Source of the DNA: Gymnogyps californianus
Taxonomy: Eukaryota; Chordata; Aves; Accipitriformes; Cathartidae
DNA: 64,000 nucleotides
NCBI RefSeq assembly: GCF_018139145.2
Contig: NC_059478.1
Span: 17,591,001 to 17,655,000 of the forward strand
Reading direction: 5' to 3'
In this document: positions 29,601-44,600 of the stretch, piece after piece
Position numbering within the stretch: position 1 is the stretch's first letter
How the letters are laid out: each line of letters begins with the position of its first letter
Notes under the pieces: generated by a model
What the model was told of the DNA's origin: nothing
The model's input: only the letters and a program-made list of their open reading frames with translations
The model's database searches: none
Made by a program: the position numbers and the translations under genes

Positions 29601-32600
29601 TAATAAGGAAGCAAGTATATTTTCACAGGGCTACAGCTTCAGGATTCAGTTGCAAAATTAACAGTTCAGTTTGCTCAGTGGATGAAGTTAAAATACATTT
29701 AGTTTAAAACTAAGTTTAGGGCAGCTGTTATCAGCATGGACTACTGTCGTCTTACTTGCAGCATTAGTTCAGAACTGTCTGTATTACCGTGTAACTGTAC
29801 AACTTATTCTGTGCTATGACATGACTTCCAATAAGCAAAGCTGTACGCAGCAATTACGGAAGGAGGAAAAACATGACATTACAAAAGAAATCTTCTAAAT
29901 ATCTACCTTTTCAAGAAACATAAATTTAAAACAGTTCTCTCTAATAGGGCTGGGCAATTTTTTCATCTGCTTGATCAGCACATAGTTGTGGCACAGAGTT
30001 CAATAGGACGTGAACTCTACTGACCGAGTTAGCTCCCCAAAGAGTCAACATGATAAAGCAGTCTTCCGAACTCTAGCATGCTATCTTTCAGAGGGTTGAA
30101 ACAGAAGTTGCAACAAAAATCTCTTGTTTACTCACACAAAAGGCAAAAATGAAGTGGCAAAGTACTTTTCCTACTACCATATTCTTAATTCACAAGTACA
30201 TTTGGAATATAAAGTTCCCAAGGCTGACTAAAGCAGAAGATCCAAAATTATGTTCAACATAAAAGTATTTCTAGATTATAACAAAAAGATTAGTCAGAAG
30301 AACACCCCCATGAAGGACAATTTATAACTGGTGCTGCACTTTGCACACCAGCTCTGCACAGTTGGGCATGACTTCAGTCTGAATGCCCACACGTACAGCT
30401 GTTGGGAACATGCAGATTTCTATCTCTTGGAAGGATTTCCAAGACACTTGGCAGAAAGCCATGACCCTGCTCTTCCCTTGCACTGGGCAGCAAAACTGGC
30501 AGATGCAGAGAAGACAGCCTTCTGCGCCAACCCCCCTAACTCCATGCAACTCAAGTCCAGGAGACAGCATGTGTGAAGGCTCCACTCCTACTGATGAGGT
30601 CAAGGACCAGAACTGTAAAGGGGAACTAATTATCCTGGACTCACCTCAGAGAGTTTGTGCTGGGCATGCATGAAATTTACACAGCACATCCAAATCTCCC
30701 ATTCAGAAGGCTATCCATGAGAAATACTAGAATGGAAAAAGACTGCAGCTGTGTGTGCTGCAATGAAATCCACAGTGTCACTTTCCTGCGTAACAGCACT
30801 ACAGCAACACAGTGGGGTTCTTTTGTATAAGGAGAAACACCTTCTTTGAAACTGCTAAGGTTTCTTCTATTTTCTGCCTTATGAATGATGAAGATATTTA
30901 ATTAATTTTGAAGTTGGCACTGATTAATGTCCCAATTAACAACACTACAAATCCCTCAAAATACTGTTCTATATATGTTTCCTAAGTAATACTGGAACAT
31001 GCTAGGAGGAAGTAAAATAATACGGATCTCCTCCACAATATGCCAAATAAGCATATTTGAGTTTGCTTAGAAAGTGCTGATAAGTAAGAACTGCTTAACA
31101 GAAAACCTATTTGAGTTCACACTCACCCAATGACAACCTAAGATCATTAAGAGAGAAAAAGGGAAGAATATACTTCTTAATTTTTTAACGTGCTAAAACA
31201 AACTTGCCTTTTCTCTACTTTACACAACAACTCTACAGATAGAGACCAAGAGTAGAGACAATACTATGACCACATTCAAACACTTTTATAAAAAGAAAGA
31301 CTTTTTGGATTTTTGGTCCTGCAAACTCTGTTTCAAAATGGGAAATAATTATATTTCTAGCTTAACGATAAATGATTTTTCTCAGCTGAAACCTGGAACT
31401 AATCTTCTATCATCAGAATAACTAAATAAAAGATCATTCAGCTGACTTGTATGTGGTTTCTGTAGGAAAGAGTCACTCTGCAAGTCTGATTCATATCCAA
31501 TATGTATTTGTACATTAGATTCGTACATTTCAAACATTCAGACATTTTCAGACAAGAACATAGTAGTGATATCACAAACATATGAATTCCTCTTAAAATA
31601 ATTTAGAAATGTCAGTGTTGAGCAATAGATGTGCTCTCGTGTGAAAAGAAGTAAAAATGCATACTCGAACCCAAGATTCTCCAGTTCCTGAACTGTTATC
31701 TCCAAGAGAGTAAACCTCTAGAGTACATCTCCACATGACACATTTATCTAAAGTGGCTGCACACATATAATGATGCCTTTTGTTTAGTGATCATGGTCAT
31801 TTTGAGTTTGTTTAAATACTGCAGCCGAATGCTTATAAACTAATCCCAGAACATTTTGAAATGCTTCAAAGCTTTTAGTGGGGAACCTCTTGCATAGGCT
31901 TTGTAGATGAAGCTGACCACAGTTCACTGGAAACAGCCAGCTCAGATAAGTAAGATGAAAGCAGACATTTCCTGAAAATATCTTGAAAGCTTTCCATTAG
32001 ACTGTACCAGGGGTATACACTAAAACCAGCAAGTGTCCATGCTTGTATAGCAACCAATCTTCCCACTGCTTTCTCCATTCTTTCTTGAACTACTGTATTT
32101 GTATCTATTTATCTGCTTCATTTGATATCTTGCCAAGTTCTTTGGGGGAAAAAGATGCAACTTCTGTATTCTAGTTTACAGTACATTATAAAGCAGCTAT
32201 TACTATAACAAAAAATTCTGCCTAACATACTAAACATTGCAACAGGAAGACGCAGAAATCTACCACTGCCAAAATTATTACAAATGACAAATAAATAAGA
32301 AATTTGATCTACAGATCATTTTAAAGAGTCACCCACTCCATGACAGGCATGCATGCAATTATTTGAACATAATTCTCTGGCTGTCAAAGTGTACTCTAAG
32401 AAGGTCGATACAGCATAGTTGAACGTGCTGGTCATAAAGATAGGAGTGCCTCAGGCTAGATTTTCAATAAAGGCTGAGACTGGCTGTTCATATTTTATAC
32501 GATAATTTGATTGAATAAATCCAGCTGTTCACTAGGAACAGGAAATGCTCCACTGTTGCGATCTCCAACATTTTATACTTTGAGAAAGACAGTCACACTG

Positions 32601-35600
32601 TCTAGTTTCATGCACTTTATTTCAGAGCAATGAATTAGAAGCCCAGATTTCTTTAACAGTCAGTAGACTCAAGAGCTCATAAGTACTTTTAATAGCTCCT
32701 CAAGGACCAGCAGACTATAAAGGGCGCCTATGTCTAATTTAAGCACCAAAATTAGGTGTTATGACTATCCAACATGCTGTATCCTACAAAGAGTTGATGC
32801 ACACTCCAATGAAGAGAGAATAGCATTATCATAACATAATACGAAGTATTAAGCAGTGATGACACTTGAATTCAATACAGCAGTAAGGATAATAGTTATT
32901 CCGCCCAGTAGCATATCACAAAAAGGGTCTGGGCACTCTGAAAGTGCACTGTGAAGTTAAGTACACTGAATCCTCAGCACACGCTAGCCATATATGAGAA
33001 GGAAGTGGTGAGCCACAATATCGATGCACAAAATGGGGTGCAAGCAAACTCCAACAGTTGCTACTTTAAACAAAACAACTCTGCCCCCTTCCAAACAAAA
33101 CAAAAAATACTTGAGGTCTTAGTTTCTTTTGAGGTATACTCTGAAATCCCATGCTCACTCTACCTTCTGTAGCCTCTGTTCTTATACCTCCTGCACCTCA
33201 GGGTACCTGTAATATGGTCTTTCACCCTCCTGGAAAGAGGAAGTATTATCCTCTTCCAGGGCGTTGCTTATGCCACTTCACTGTTTAGTGTTAGGAGTAA
33301 AATGGCCATCCTGTGTCTGGGACCAGGTCAAGACCTGTGAATACATATTCTGAAAATGTTCTCCTTTTTCAGTGACAGAAGCTAGTAAAGAGCCACTCTC
33401 ACTCAGGCCCCATACAACTGTGCGATCTAAATGACACTACATGTGCAGCAACATGTGTCATCTCTCAGTATAGCTAAGGAGAAGCCAGAGAAGACTTAAC
33501 AGAGTGTAATTCTTTTTATGAGCAATGTTAGTAAGATATGACAGATTCCTTGGCAGACTGCAGGAGGTGAGAAAGGGCCACAATCTGACGACCTGTCTGT
33601 GAGGGGTTGCCCAGGTCCTCCATAGCCTTTCCCTGCACACTTCTGGCTTCCACTAAATATTCAAGTTTGACTAGAATTCCCAAATAATTAAATGTTCTGT
33701 CTTAATCTTTCCAGAAATGATACAACACTCATCATCTTCTTAGAGCAATCTTAACATTCATTCTACCCCATCTACACTCTTCCACATGCTCCCCTAAGAG
33801 GGGGCTGAGAGAAGTTGTTCAAAATCTGAAGATCATGAGCTTGCAAGAACCTTACAATAAGCTGAAGTCAACAGGAGTTTTATTCAAGATCTCACTAGAA
33901 TAATATTAGAAATAAAATCTACTCTATTTTAGGATCAAATACAATTCATTTGTTTAGGGGTCGACCCTTAGAAAGCAAAAGGAAAAAGAGACTTGGTTCT
34001 CTGCTGATACTGATTGCTACCAAGACTGCCTGCTACTTGTATAACATTTTAAAGCAATTGTAAAACAGTCATTAGGTATGTAAACATTTAGAGCTCATCA
34101 TATGTGGAGAAACCAACAATATATTTTAACTTCTGATCAAAAGAGTCACCATTTCCTTAAATGTATAGAAACTACTTGAAAAATTCATAAGATCTGTTTC
34201 ACAAATTACCAATTCAACCATAAGTATATATAGTAAAAATGACAAAAGATTTGTTCTTATAGTTGATAAAAAATTTATGCCAAGGCATTCAAGTAAAGTT
34301 ACTTTCTGTGTTCTGATTTAATGAATCATTTGAGCGGTATCTGGCTGGGTGACACAGATGTAAGGCTCGCTGAAGCCTACTCTAATGCCTGCTGGTATAG
34401 TCTTCCTTGGGACAGTAAAGCCAGAACAATATGTCAGACTGAAGTAATATCAAGGAAAGTAAGTGCAGTATTGGGGATGCTATGAGGTTGGCCCACAACA
34501 CTTCTTGACCTGTGAACGTCTGTAAGTACTTCTCTGTCCTACAGGCTCCAGTGACCCAGGAAGCCCAAAAGCAGCAGCAGCAGTGTGGTAATAGACAGTC
34601 TGTGGAATAAGATTTTTGCAATCTTGTAATTCAAGCTGAAAGACATACAAAGATTGCTTGATGGTTTAACCCTACTGACAGGCAGGGCCTGACACTGTGT
34701 GAAACCACCAGTGATTTCTTAAAAGGTGAACTAATGTTAAATGTTTAATATGAATTTGTGAGAGAACTGTCTGTTTTACACACTGCAAAGTTTATAACTT
34801 TAACTTCAGAAATGTACATGAATTTGGAAAATATACATTAAGGAAGTTACTTGATGCATATGACTACCGCTTTTATAGATCATGCCTCTGTGTAGAAGTT
34901 TATTGAAAGACACTATAATAAAATCAGACTTCCCATTAGGAAAACCCTTGGAAAGAATTTAATTCTACAGTAAGCAGAACAAAGCTAAAGAGGACTGTAG
35001 GCATTGTAGTATCATAATCTTAAGCAATAAAGCTAATTCTCATAAAAACAAAATACTGCGTCCCAGTATTACTTTCAGAAATTTGGGAGTTGCTAAAAAA
35101 GCTTTCCCCTCTCAAAGAAGTTTGCTAGGATATTCAAACAAACATATTTAGAAGCACACCATATCTTTATGGAAATAATTTGACTTTAATCATGAAAGTG
35201 AAATCTTTTAAGAAATTAGAAGTAAAACGAGAAATGAAAAGTGTAACAGTTATGCCAAATCCAAATAATACAATACACGTCATTTTGTCCTGCTGTCAGA
35301 GAGGGGAAGAATGTCTGTCAGCAGGAAATGGAAGAGAGTGAAGTATACTCCTCCTTCACACCACCAGCCCTCTTTAAAAACCCCTAAAACTTAACTTTTC
35401 TTTTTTTAACATAACATTAAGTTTGTCCATTGTTAACATGTTGTTGCAAGTGGGACAATCCTGTTGTCAAGAGTATTTAGTTCATTTGCATGAAAAAATA
35501 TTTCTGTTGATTCCCCAGTTAATTTAGAGAAATCTTTACCTCCTTTTATCTGAAAATTAAATCTTGCCTCGACAGGCTAGTTAAGACAGTTGTGTATAAG

Positions 35601-38600
35601 AATATTTGACATTAAAGGGTACTTACACAGATAACAAAACAATAGCAATTAGAGTCCATTCAGGCATTTTGTGAATAATATTTCTGTTTGTTAACCTGAA
35701 AAATAATAATAAAAAAAAAATCAGAACATTTCTGAGTGAAAGTAAACAGATTTTAACTGCTGAATTTTGATTTAAGTCTACCATTAAAAGACTTAATACA
35801 CTGAGTTACAATGTAGCAATTACAGCTGTATCTGAGCAATTCACCAACTTTCAGGCTTCTCCCTCATCTTACCCTGTAATGGAGGAATTGCAGAATTCCC
35901 AATATGTCTCTTTTTTCTATATGAAAGTGGGATGGGGAAGACTGAACAGAAGCTAATTCTTTGAATTAGCTCACAAATAGTCCTGGCTGCTGTGAGGGCT
36001 CAGCTCTCACTCATACCCACTGGGAAATTCTCAGGAACTGCACGTGCGTTTCTGAAAAGATGGGCCTTCTTACACTTAGTTTCCCCCCTGTTGGCTTCAG
36101 ATCCAGATTTGCTGTAAAAGCTAATGTTGCAGAAACAGACTGGATTTTATAAGATACTGGAGACAATCCTCTGATGATTCTTGTTTTTAAAATGGAAACC
36201 CGGAATTCTAACGTATGCAATGGGAGCCAGTGCAGATATAAGAGCAAGAAAATGAGGTGTGAATCAAGAACCACAAGGGTGCTCAACAAAAGTGCTGCTG
36301 CATTTTATACCTGCTGACCCATATGGCTGAACTTCATAATAAGACAGATCTGCTTTAAGTCAAATGTTAATCTGACTTAAAACAACTCACTTGTGAATTG
36401 GTCTGGCTGAATTTAGTCATGACCCATGGTGTTCAAGACAAGCAATTTCATGGAAAAGTCACAGGTAAAAATGAAGCTGTGGCTATGCGGGCACCCAAAA
36501 AGGCTAGCAGAATTGATTTTATTCAGACAGATGGCACCATCCAACAGAAATACTGAGGGGCAAGTGCCTCCCTATGTTTGCTTCCTTCTTGCTCTCAGCT
36601 TCCCTTCTATGCAGCCTTGTATAACTTCAGATCCAGAATGAAGCTACCCTATCATTCATACCCACTTCTACAGGCACTGGCGAAGATAGGAGGTTGCTTA
36701 AAATTAAATACCTGGCAACAAATTAAAATCCAGGGTTTTCTTCCCCAGTAAGATTTTTTTTTTTTTAAATTTTTATTTGGGCAAGTATATAGTTACTGAA
36801 AAAGTGTTAAAAAGTGGAAAAACAAAAGTATTTGTACTTGCCATTGTTAAAATTCAAATTCTGTTAACTAATCCCCCCAAATTATATTCAAAATGGTCAC
36901 TAAAAATGCAGTTATGAATAAGATGTTTTATAGGATCATTTTGCATTTCCCTATTTCAGAAAGATATTAAAATTAATAAAATTAATTTTTCTTTAAGGAT
37001 AGTAATGATTAAAGCAATATTATCCTATCTGTCTCAACAGCCTGAGTTTTGTTAAATGATTAAAGCAATGTTTTGTACTACATGTACAGGAACTGTCATG
37101 TCAAACTAGAACCAATAGTTCCGGCAAATACAGATTATTTTTGTTATTAAAAGATTCATGTTTACCAATTACTATTTGAAATAGCTGGCAACAAAGCTTA
37201 TACCTGGTAAACTGTTACATCTTTCTGGCTATAGAACAAGAGACAAAACAAAGGCTGAACATCTTGACTCAATACTGATAACAGTGATAAACACTACCAA
37301 GAAATGCCTGATGGAATCAACTTGACAGGCAATTCATATGTAACATTCCAGTTAATCTGGTATGATGAGACGCAATGGAAGAGACAGCTCCAAGCCATTT
37401 GGGAAAACTCTGTCAAATAGAGAAAGCAGCTTTATTTCAATGCTCTACAAGGAGTTATTATTGATTAGAGCACAGGAAGGTGTCATTCTTGTACACAAAC
37501 TGAGAGATGCAGTTATTTGTGTCAATTAACTCTTATTCAATGTTAGTATTGATTGGCAAGGTCTGAACACTAGTCATTGCCATCAATATGCTATTTAAGA
37601 AGGAGATAGTCAAAAGACACAGATAACCAGCAGGATATGGCAATGTGGATCTGCTGATGTACTACTGTCACTGGAGTGGATGAACAGTCAGGCTTCCACA
37701 ATGAGTAACCTTTCAGTACAACACCTGTCCTAAAACACTTGTGCAGCTGAAAAAAAACATTTGAGGCAGATCAGACTAAAGCTAGCAACCTACAGGTGTG
37801 AAGCCTTAAATAATAAGGAGCAGTGGAAGGGCAGTCACTTTCAAAAACAAGCTGTGTGTCAACACCAAGGCCTCTGAAGAGCAAAGCTTTCAGAAAACAG
37901 GCAAGTGCAAGTCCTCTGTAAAAATGGTTCATTAATTCTCTGTCTTGCCTCTAGCCAAAACTGTTACTTCAGAACAATCCATGAAAGAGAGGTCACTAGA
38001 TTTCTGTCACAAACATATAACGTGGAAATGTTAAAACTGTACAAAACTTTGTGTACATGATTTGAGTTTTGCAGTGAAATATTTTCTGTTAAAGAGTTTG
38101 GCTAAATTATCCCTCATGTACCCAAAGAAAAAAAAACAATATGCAACTTTTCAAAACAGAATGTCTCTACTTTCTTGGCCTCTGTAGGGCAGGACAGGTA
38201 AGCCAAGAAAGCTGGATGATCCCAAATAGCTGTGTGGGTTGCTTAGTTGCTAGTTTGTAGGTGTTGTGGTTCACCCCAGCAATATGCACTGCAGCTGGAT
38301 TTGACTGCTTCCACCATCCAGTAGGCAGCAGGACCCATGCAGCAGTTTTAATACTCTATGAAGGAGCTCAGCCTGAGCAGATGGATCCAAGTGGCAGAAG
38401 CTGACGGGATAAAGGAGTAAAGACTAAGATGCATAAAAATTCCATCCCAAATGACCTCCCAATAACTGACCAGTGCCCAGCCTGCAAAGAAAGTGAACTC
38501 CGATGCGGAAGTTGTAGGAACACAGGGGAGTCCAAGGTTAAAGTAACCAGTAAATAAAAAAAGTAAACCCAGAAATGACAGAAAAAGAGCATACACAGTT

Positions 38601-41600
38601 GGTTCTACTTCTTTTCCTTTAGTTATCTTCCCATTTAATTACCGTCAGCTGCAAATTTTGCTAGCAGAACTCCATTAGCAAATGATGGCCTGATTTGTAA
38701 ACAGTGCCTGCTGTGGCAGCAGATTTAAGCACAACCCTAAGTACCCTGTGCAAGAACTTGGACAGGGACCACAACAAACTTGAAGTTATAGGAAAGAAAC
38801 TAAGCAATGCAGGAGCTCACCACCCTTTCCTCAGCAGGGTTACATTCCCTGGGATTTCTAGGAAACAATTTGATAACAGGAACACTGTCCAATGGGGAAT
38901 GGCAGATGGACACCAGGATTATTATGCTAAATAATTATCCCCTAACAGGCCTCTAGCATCAGGTATTATAAACAAGATGCAAGAAAATGTAACTGGTTAA
39001 AATAAAACAATCTTTTTAAAAGTATCTTTTTCTTTATACCTGTTTATAAATTATAGTCAAGTGTTATTTCCTTTTCTAGAAGTTTGTTTATCCTTACAAT
39101 GAGAACGTACTAGTCATCTATGACCTCAATTTTTAACATGTTGCTATGAATTTGACTAATAGCTAGTAGCAATAAGTTTTTGGTACTAAATGTACATTTG
39201 GTGAAAAAACATTCCTTTGAACAGGTCTATGCTTGCTGTCTTTCAGTTTTACCCAGTATGTCCGTGTTCTTACACTAGGAGAAAAAGAAAAAAATGTGCC
39301 CCAAATGGAGATGATTTTCTTTCTTTTGTTTTGCAATTTATCTTTGTTGTAAAGTGAAGTCATCAGCATCTTTGCAAACGAAGCAGCCTTTTTGTTCACA
39401 CATCCAGATTCCCAGGTGTAGGCATATGTAACTTCAGTTCAAGAATCTGACCTGTTAGTTTGGCTGTTTGCCTATTCTGTAAAGCAGCAAGCTGACTTCA
39501 TGGGATTAGGACATGAAGTTGTGACTTTAGAGGACCTCAGCTATCTATAATTTTTCCAAAACTTGCACTAAGATGAGCAAAGTTTAACTAACCCAGGTCA
39601 GCACAGGCAAATACTAAAGCATAGATTGTTTTTCTTTAGGCTTCAATGAGACCAATTTAACCATAAAAGACAGCTCCTCTACCCCCTGAAAAAGAGCAAT
39701 GTATTTATGTACTGTAATATAATTTAGTTTGATGACAACCAGCAAAAATAAGCTACTATTATAACTTTAGGCTCTCTTCAAGAGACGCCCATTTACTTGA
39801 GAAAAGGTCATTAGCGTTCTGGTACTTTCACATTTCCATAGAGAAGCTTGTCGATGACAAAGTGTTGCTGATTGACTTGAAACCCAGAACCTAAAATTCC
39901 ACTTAACAAGGGTAACAGGTAAAAGCCTATTAGTGAGTGTATACACTAAATAACATACACTCATGATACATATTTAAAAGCTAAAATATTCTTGGAAACA
40001 AGATAAGACAAAGCTGTAATAAAGAGTCTTGAACACAACTTTAGGAAACAACTGTATCTTATTCATTGATAGAGTTCAATGTCAATAATAAGCTCCATAA
40101 AAGGAATTAAAATACTTGCAACCATAAGGTGCAACAGATGAAATTCTATTTTCAATACGAAATATTATGCTTAAAAAAACCCAACCACACATCCAAACAC
40201 ATAATAATTTATCCTCAATTTATATATAAATAGCTAATTTTCTCTTGATCTTTTAACAAAGTGCCCTTACACCCTCTGGAGAATTATTTGACATCTCAGT
40301 TTTCGTAACAAAAGCTTACAGGCACTGAGGGACTTTGTTTGGGAAGAGCTCTAACCATTCTAAAATGTCTCTTGAGATCCCTCTAGTGCGCTTCCCAGCA
40401 GTGGTGATTGAATAAAATGCTGCCCAAAGGAGGCTGAACTGCAAGTGTTCCTTTAAAAACCAATGGAGCTGAAAATCGTTGTTCTTAGTTCACCACACGC
40501 TCTTTTAGCCTTCTTCAGCTGAGCTCTACTACAGCCATGTGTTTTATCTCCTGTCCTCTTTGGCAAGTTCTTCAGCCTGAAATATTTCCAGTACAAAAAG
40601 CAGGAAAGAGTGCTAGCATTTGTCAGTGCTCCCTCCATAGTCATTAGGCATTTTAACCACGTTAACAAAGAAAGTAATGTTTAAATTTCTATACCCTGCA
40701 AACATAAATACCGTTTAAAATTTAGCCCAGGTCCCGCTACCAAAGCATTCAACCTAAAATCAGAGAGACTACTCATATTAAGTAAATTTAAACCTACGTA
40801 CAGAACTGGAGATTCAAACCTATGCCTTCATCTTAATATCCATGAGCTAGCTTTTGTGTGTCAACAGACCCTTCTGAATCAGAAATGCAAGGAGAAAGGG
40901 CCCAAAGGTTTTTATTGCTTCACTATTTCCTGTATTTTTATATTATTTTACTATCAGTGACAATAAAACTCCATTTATTTTGAGAGAGAGAGAGAGAGAA
41001 AGGCACTTACAAATTCTTGTGTAGTGCCTACAATTGTCTGCAACCATCCCCTGCCCAAAATGCTGAATTTCTAAGGAATTTATCTGGAACCTTCACAGTA
41101 AGAGAGCCCCAAGAACTTGCTACCATTACCTTCAACTTACTTCCTAACAAAAAAGACTTAAAAATAAACTCACGAAGTGTTATCTGAGGGATCAGAAATA
41201 GATCGGGAAGACTTTTAAGATATGATAAAGTATTGCTACATGAGCCGGGTATTGGGATCAAAGTCCAAATTAATTAATTTGGTTCCATTCTGTAAATCCA
41301 CAAATGTATATATGTATGTTTTTAGAAGTCCATTTTGGCTTCAAGGCTCCTTTGCTATAAACCACTTTTAAAACTTCATATTCAGGCCATATTGTCTTTG
41401 AATAGCAAAAATGATTTAAAATAGAAGTTCTGCTTTTGAGAACCTCCAGGACTTCTTACATAATCAAAAATAGATTGAAAGAGACCAAATGTAGTTTTTC
41501 CAGTTCTATCAATCCATAAGCTAAAGTGACTATTAAGCATTTAGGCTGCAGAGCAACAAAACTGCTTTAAGACACAAAGATCTTATTCAAATAGTAGGTG

Positions 41601-44600
41601 TATATATACAGTATGTACATGCTGCTCCAGCATAACCAAAAATATCTTCCCTGGTTTCAGTGTTGTTGTTAAAATAAAAGGTTAATCACAACTTAAAAGA
41701 GTGCAACTACAGAATCAAGTTCAAACCACTAACAAGTCTTTTAAATAAAAGAGATCATGCACAGAGTCACCAGAGAGGAAAAGAGTATCTTCCATAGTAA
41801 GAAATCCCGCATATAGAGATCTGTGTTTTAGTGGCGTCCTTCCAGACATCAGATAAATTGTAAGGAATCAGGTAGAGCTGGGTTTCTATTCACCAAAGCC
41901 TAGATTCCTTGTGGCAAACGCCACATGAATGAGTTTTGGAAAATTTACATGTAAACCTCATGCAGGTTGGGGATGTGGGGGGGGAAGTTTCAAGAGTGAC
42001 AACGTACACGAGTTAGCAACTGTTGTTGCTCCTTTTCCTGACAATACTTCAAGATGCAGGACATGATCTAGGTCCAAGTTATGAGAGTTGTGTCCCAAAG
42101 AAAATCTAAAAACGTTCAGAGAAGTTACCACCATTCTGTTTTCCCTCCTTCTTTATCCCAGTGTTTCCAAATACTGTCTTTAGTACTTCTGACTGAAGCA
42201 GAAGCTTCATCTGTGGGGAGAAAGTGCCCACTAGATCTACTTCCCCTTGCAATCAGGAACAAGACAGGTCAAACTGGACCTTCTTCCTGGCTCTGGAAGT
42301 TAGTGGTAACAATTATTAATCACATTAAAACCATTTAGCTCGGCTGTAGGGAGCCAGAGCAAAAGAAAGCGACAGATCTCAGAAACTCACGCTTAATAGG
42401 AGGTGACGAGGTAGCAGAACCTTTAAAAGACTCACCATCATCCTCCAGAGACCACTGGCCTAGTTTTTAAAAATCTGCAAATACTCCTGGTGACCTAGCC
42501 ACTGTCAGGAGCAGGGAAAGGGTTGACTTGTTAGTCCACAGGGAACGTGACATTACCTACATGAACACACAGCTAGAAAAGAGCAAATCTGCAATGCGGC
42601 CCTCTCTGTGCCCAAATCACAAATCATTCAACAGCATGTTTAATTAATCAATCAAGAAGAATCTCTAAATAAAGACCAATACTCACCGAAAAGTTTTGAC
42701 AAGATTTTTTAGCTCTGTGTAAACATCACCTGGAGTAATCTGAAGAGGGCCCAAAACTGCAGGTAATCTAGAAGGCAAAAGATACATTTTCCTCTTTCTC
42801 ATTTCTTCTCAAGTAGGACTTCCACCAAAGCTCATGAAAGTTAATAAAAAGAGATTGACTTTGTGCAGCAGATCAGGCCTGTAGTTTACATTTCAGATTC
42901 CTCTGAGCGGTGTTTGGGCAACACCTTCACTTTACAACAGCTTGTTTTTAAAAATAAGAAGCTCTAGTTCAGTGTGGATGCGAAGAAGAAATTAAATACA
43001 GTTTTACATGCATACTCTTATTAACTTCACATTTCAGTTCTGACAAGACATTCTTACCAAAAAAATCAAAGTGTTTACATTATGAAGATGAGAATTCCAG
43101 GCCTCATAAATGTTTCAAATATTTATATTTCCTTGGTTCAAAAATAACAATACAAAAGGAAACAACATGTCTAAATGAGGTTTGCACAGAGAATAGATCT
43201 GCTAACCTCAGACTCACAGAGATGCAACAGAAGTAACATTCCACCACAAGCCTGACAGTTGGAATCAAGGTGATAGGAGGGTAATCAGAAAATTTCAAAA
43301 GAAAGAAAAAGACAGATTGCCTCCCTACTTGACTGTGCATAAAAACTGATACAGCGCACAACAAACCGCACATACTGTTTAACTAGTTGTCGGTATCCCC
43401 AAATGCTGGAAATAACATGCATTGGTTTTCACATTTAGGATGAAACTTTTGCCTTTGTTTACTTGTTTAATAGTTAATATCCTCTTGCATTTGAATATCG
43501 AGTTATTTACATTTATATGCATATATGTGCATGGTGCATCAATATTGCTGGAAGAATCAAGATTTCTGTTCTCCTTTACATCATTGCATGTTTTACAAAA
43601 ACTGAACACAGGACTGTTATGATGCTGGGCATATTCACATTCCCACTGACATCATCTGAACGCACCAAGAAATCATTGCTTTATCACAATGGAAATTGTC
43701 CCTCTTACTTGAGTGTGACAGGATTACTGCATCACCTCATGAAATTTAAAATCATCAACTAAAGAAGGGGATAGTCAAGAATAAAACCTTTGAAGAAACT
43801 AAGAAATAAAACATTCTGTCTTTCTTATCGTCTATTCATGGAGTACCAGCTTTTAATTTCAACAGAAATTTTGCTAGAAGCTGAAAATGACTGACAAGCT
43901 TGTGGAAAAATTTGAAGGAGCAGAGAAACTGCTTTACCGTACAGTAGTAGTTGTTGGAATCTATGTGACATTGACACTTACAGAAAGATCAGATAGCCAC
44001 CTTTCTTGCAGCATGGTTTGATTCCATGTTTGTGGCTGTCCACACTTGTTGCAGGTAGAGAGAAACAGACGGAGGTTTTTTGGGGGGAGTTTTGGTTGTG
44101 GGTTTAGTTAAAAAACAGATTCTGCAAAATCTAGTTTGGCTAGCTAACACAAACTACAACCATAGAAAAGCAAAATTCCCGTAAGAAAAACACCACAATC
44201 ATAGCCTTCAAACACTCATTTATCTGCATTGCCCTGACAATGGGAGTATTTTCAAGGTCCTCTCAACTTTGACAATTTAATAATTTTAACAGCTACAGCA
44301 GAGATGCCTTCATCTCTTTTCTGGGACTCCAAAGCCCTTTTATGTATGTGAAAAAGGTCTGGTGTTTGGTAAGTTTTAAGACTTAACTCTGAGGGCCTTT
44401 AATGGTTGTAGCTAGAGGCATACTGATACCAACCTTCCAAACATGGGACTAGAAACTCTTTTAGTAAGACCTTCGCTTAAACTATTAAGAGGTCTGAAAA
44501 CACCGCTTCCTTCTGTGTAGATTTGTTTACCAGTAACAGTATGCTTAATGTACAGGACAAATATTTGCACTCCTCCCAATCAACTTCAAGTTTTTCAGTT

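Larger units (their letters stand above)
14604..35626 (-). other. RPAP2: 21-kb terminal intron of RPAP2
   Basis: AT-rich, bounded by gtaagt (35626-35621) and ttgccag (ending 14604). Simple repeats at 23947 and 27612 are the only clear features. Open frames up to 117 codons (e.g. 23499-23852 plus) show no recognisable protein. No tRNA, snoRNA or transposon could be supported by eye. Confidence 0.7.
35696..42686 (-). other. RPAP2: RPAP2 intron between exons 10 and 11
   Basis: About 7 kb. It contains the LINE remnant at 36011-36260, a T-rich run near 36760, a 15-bp direct repeat (aatgattaaagcaat) near 37005 and 37057, and (GA)9 at 40982. No other gene is seen. Confidence 0.75.
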
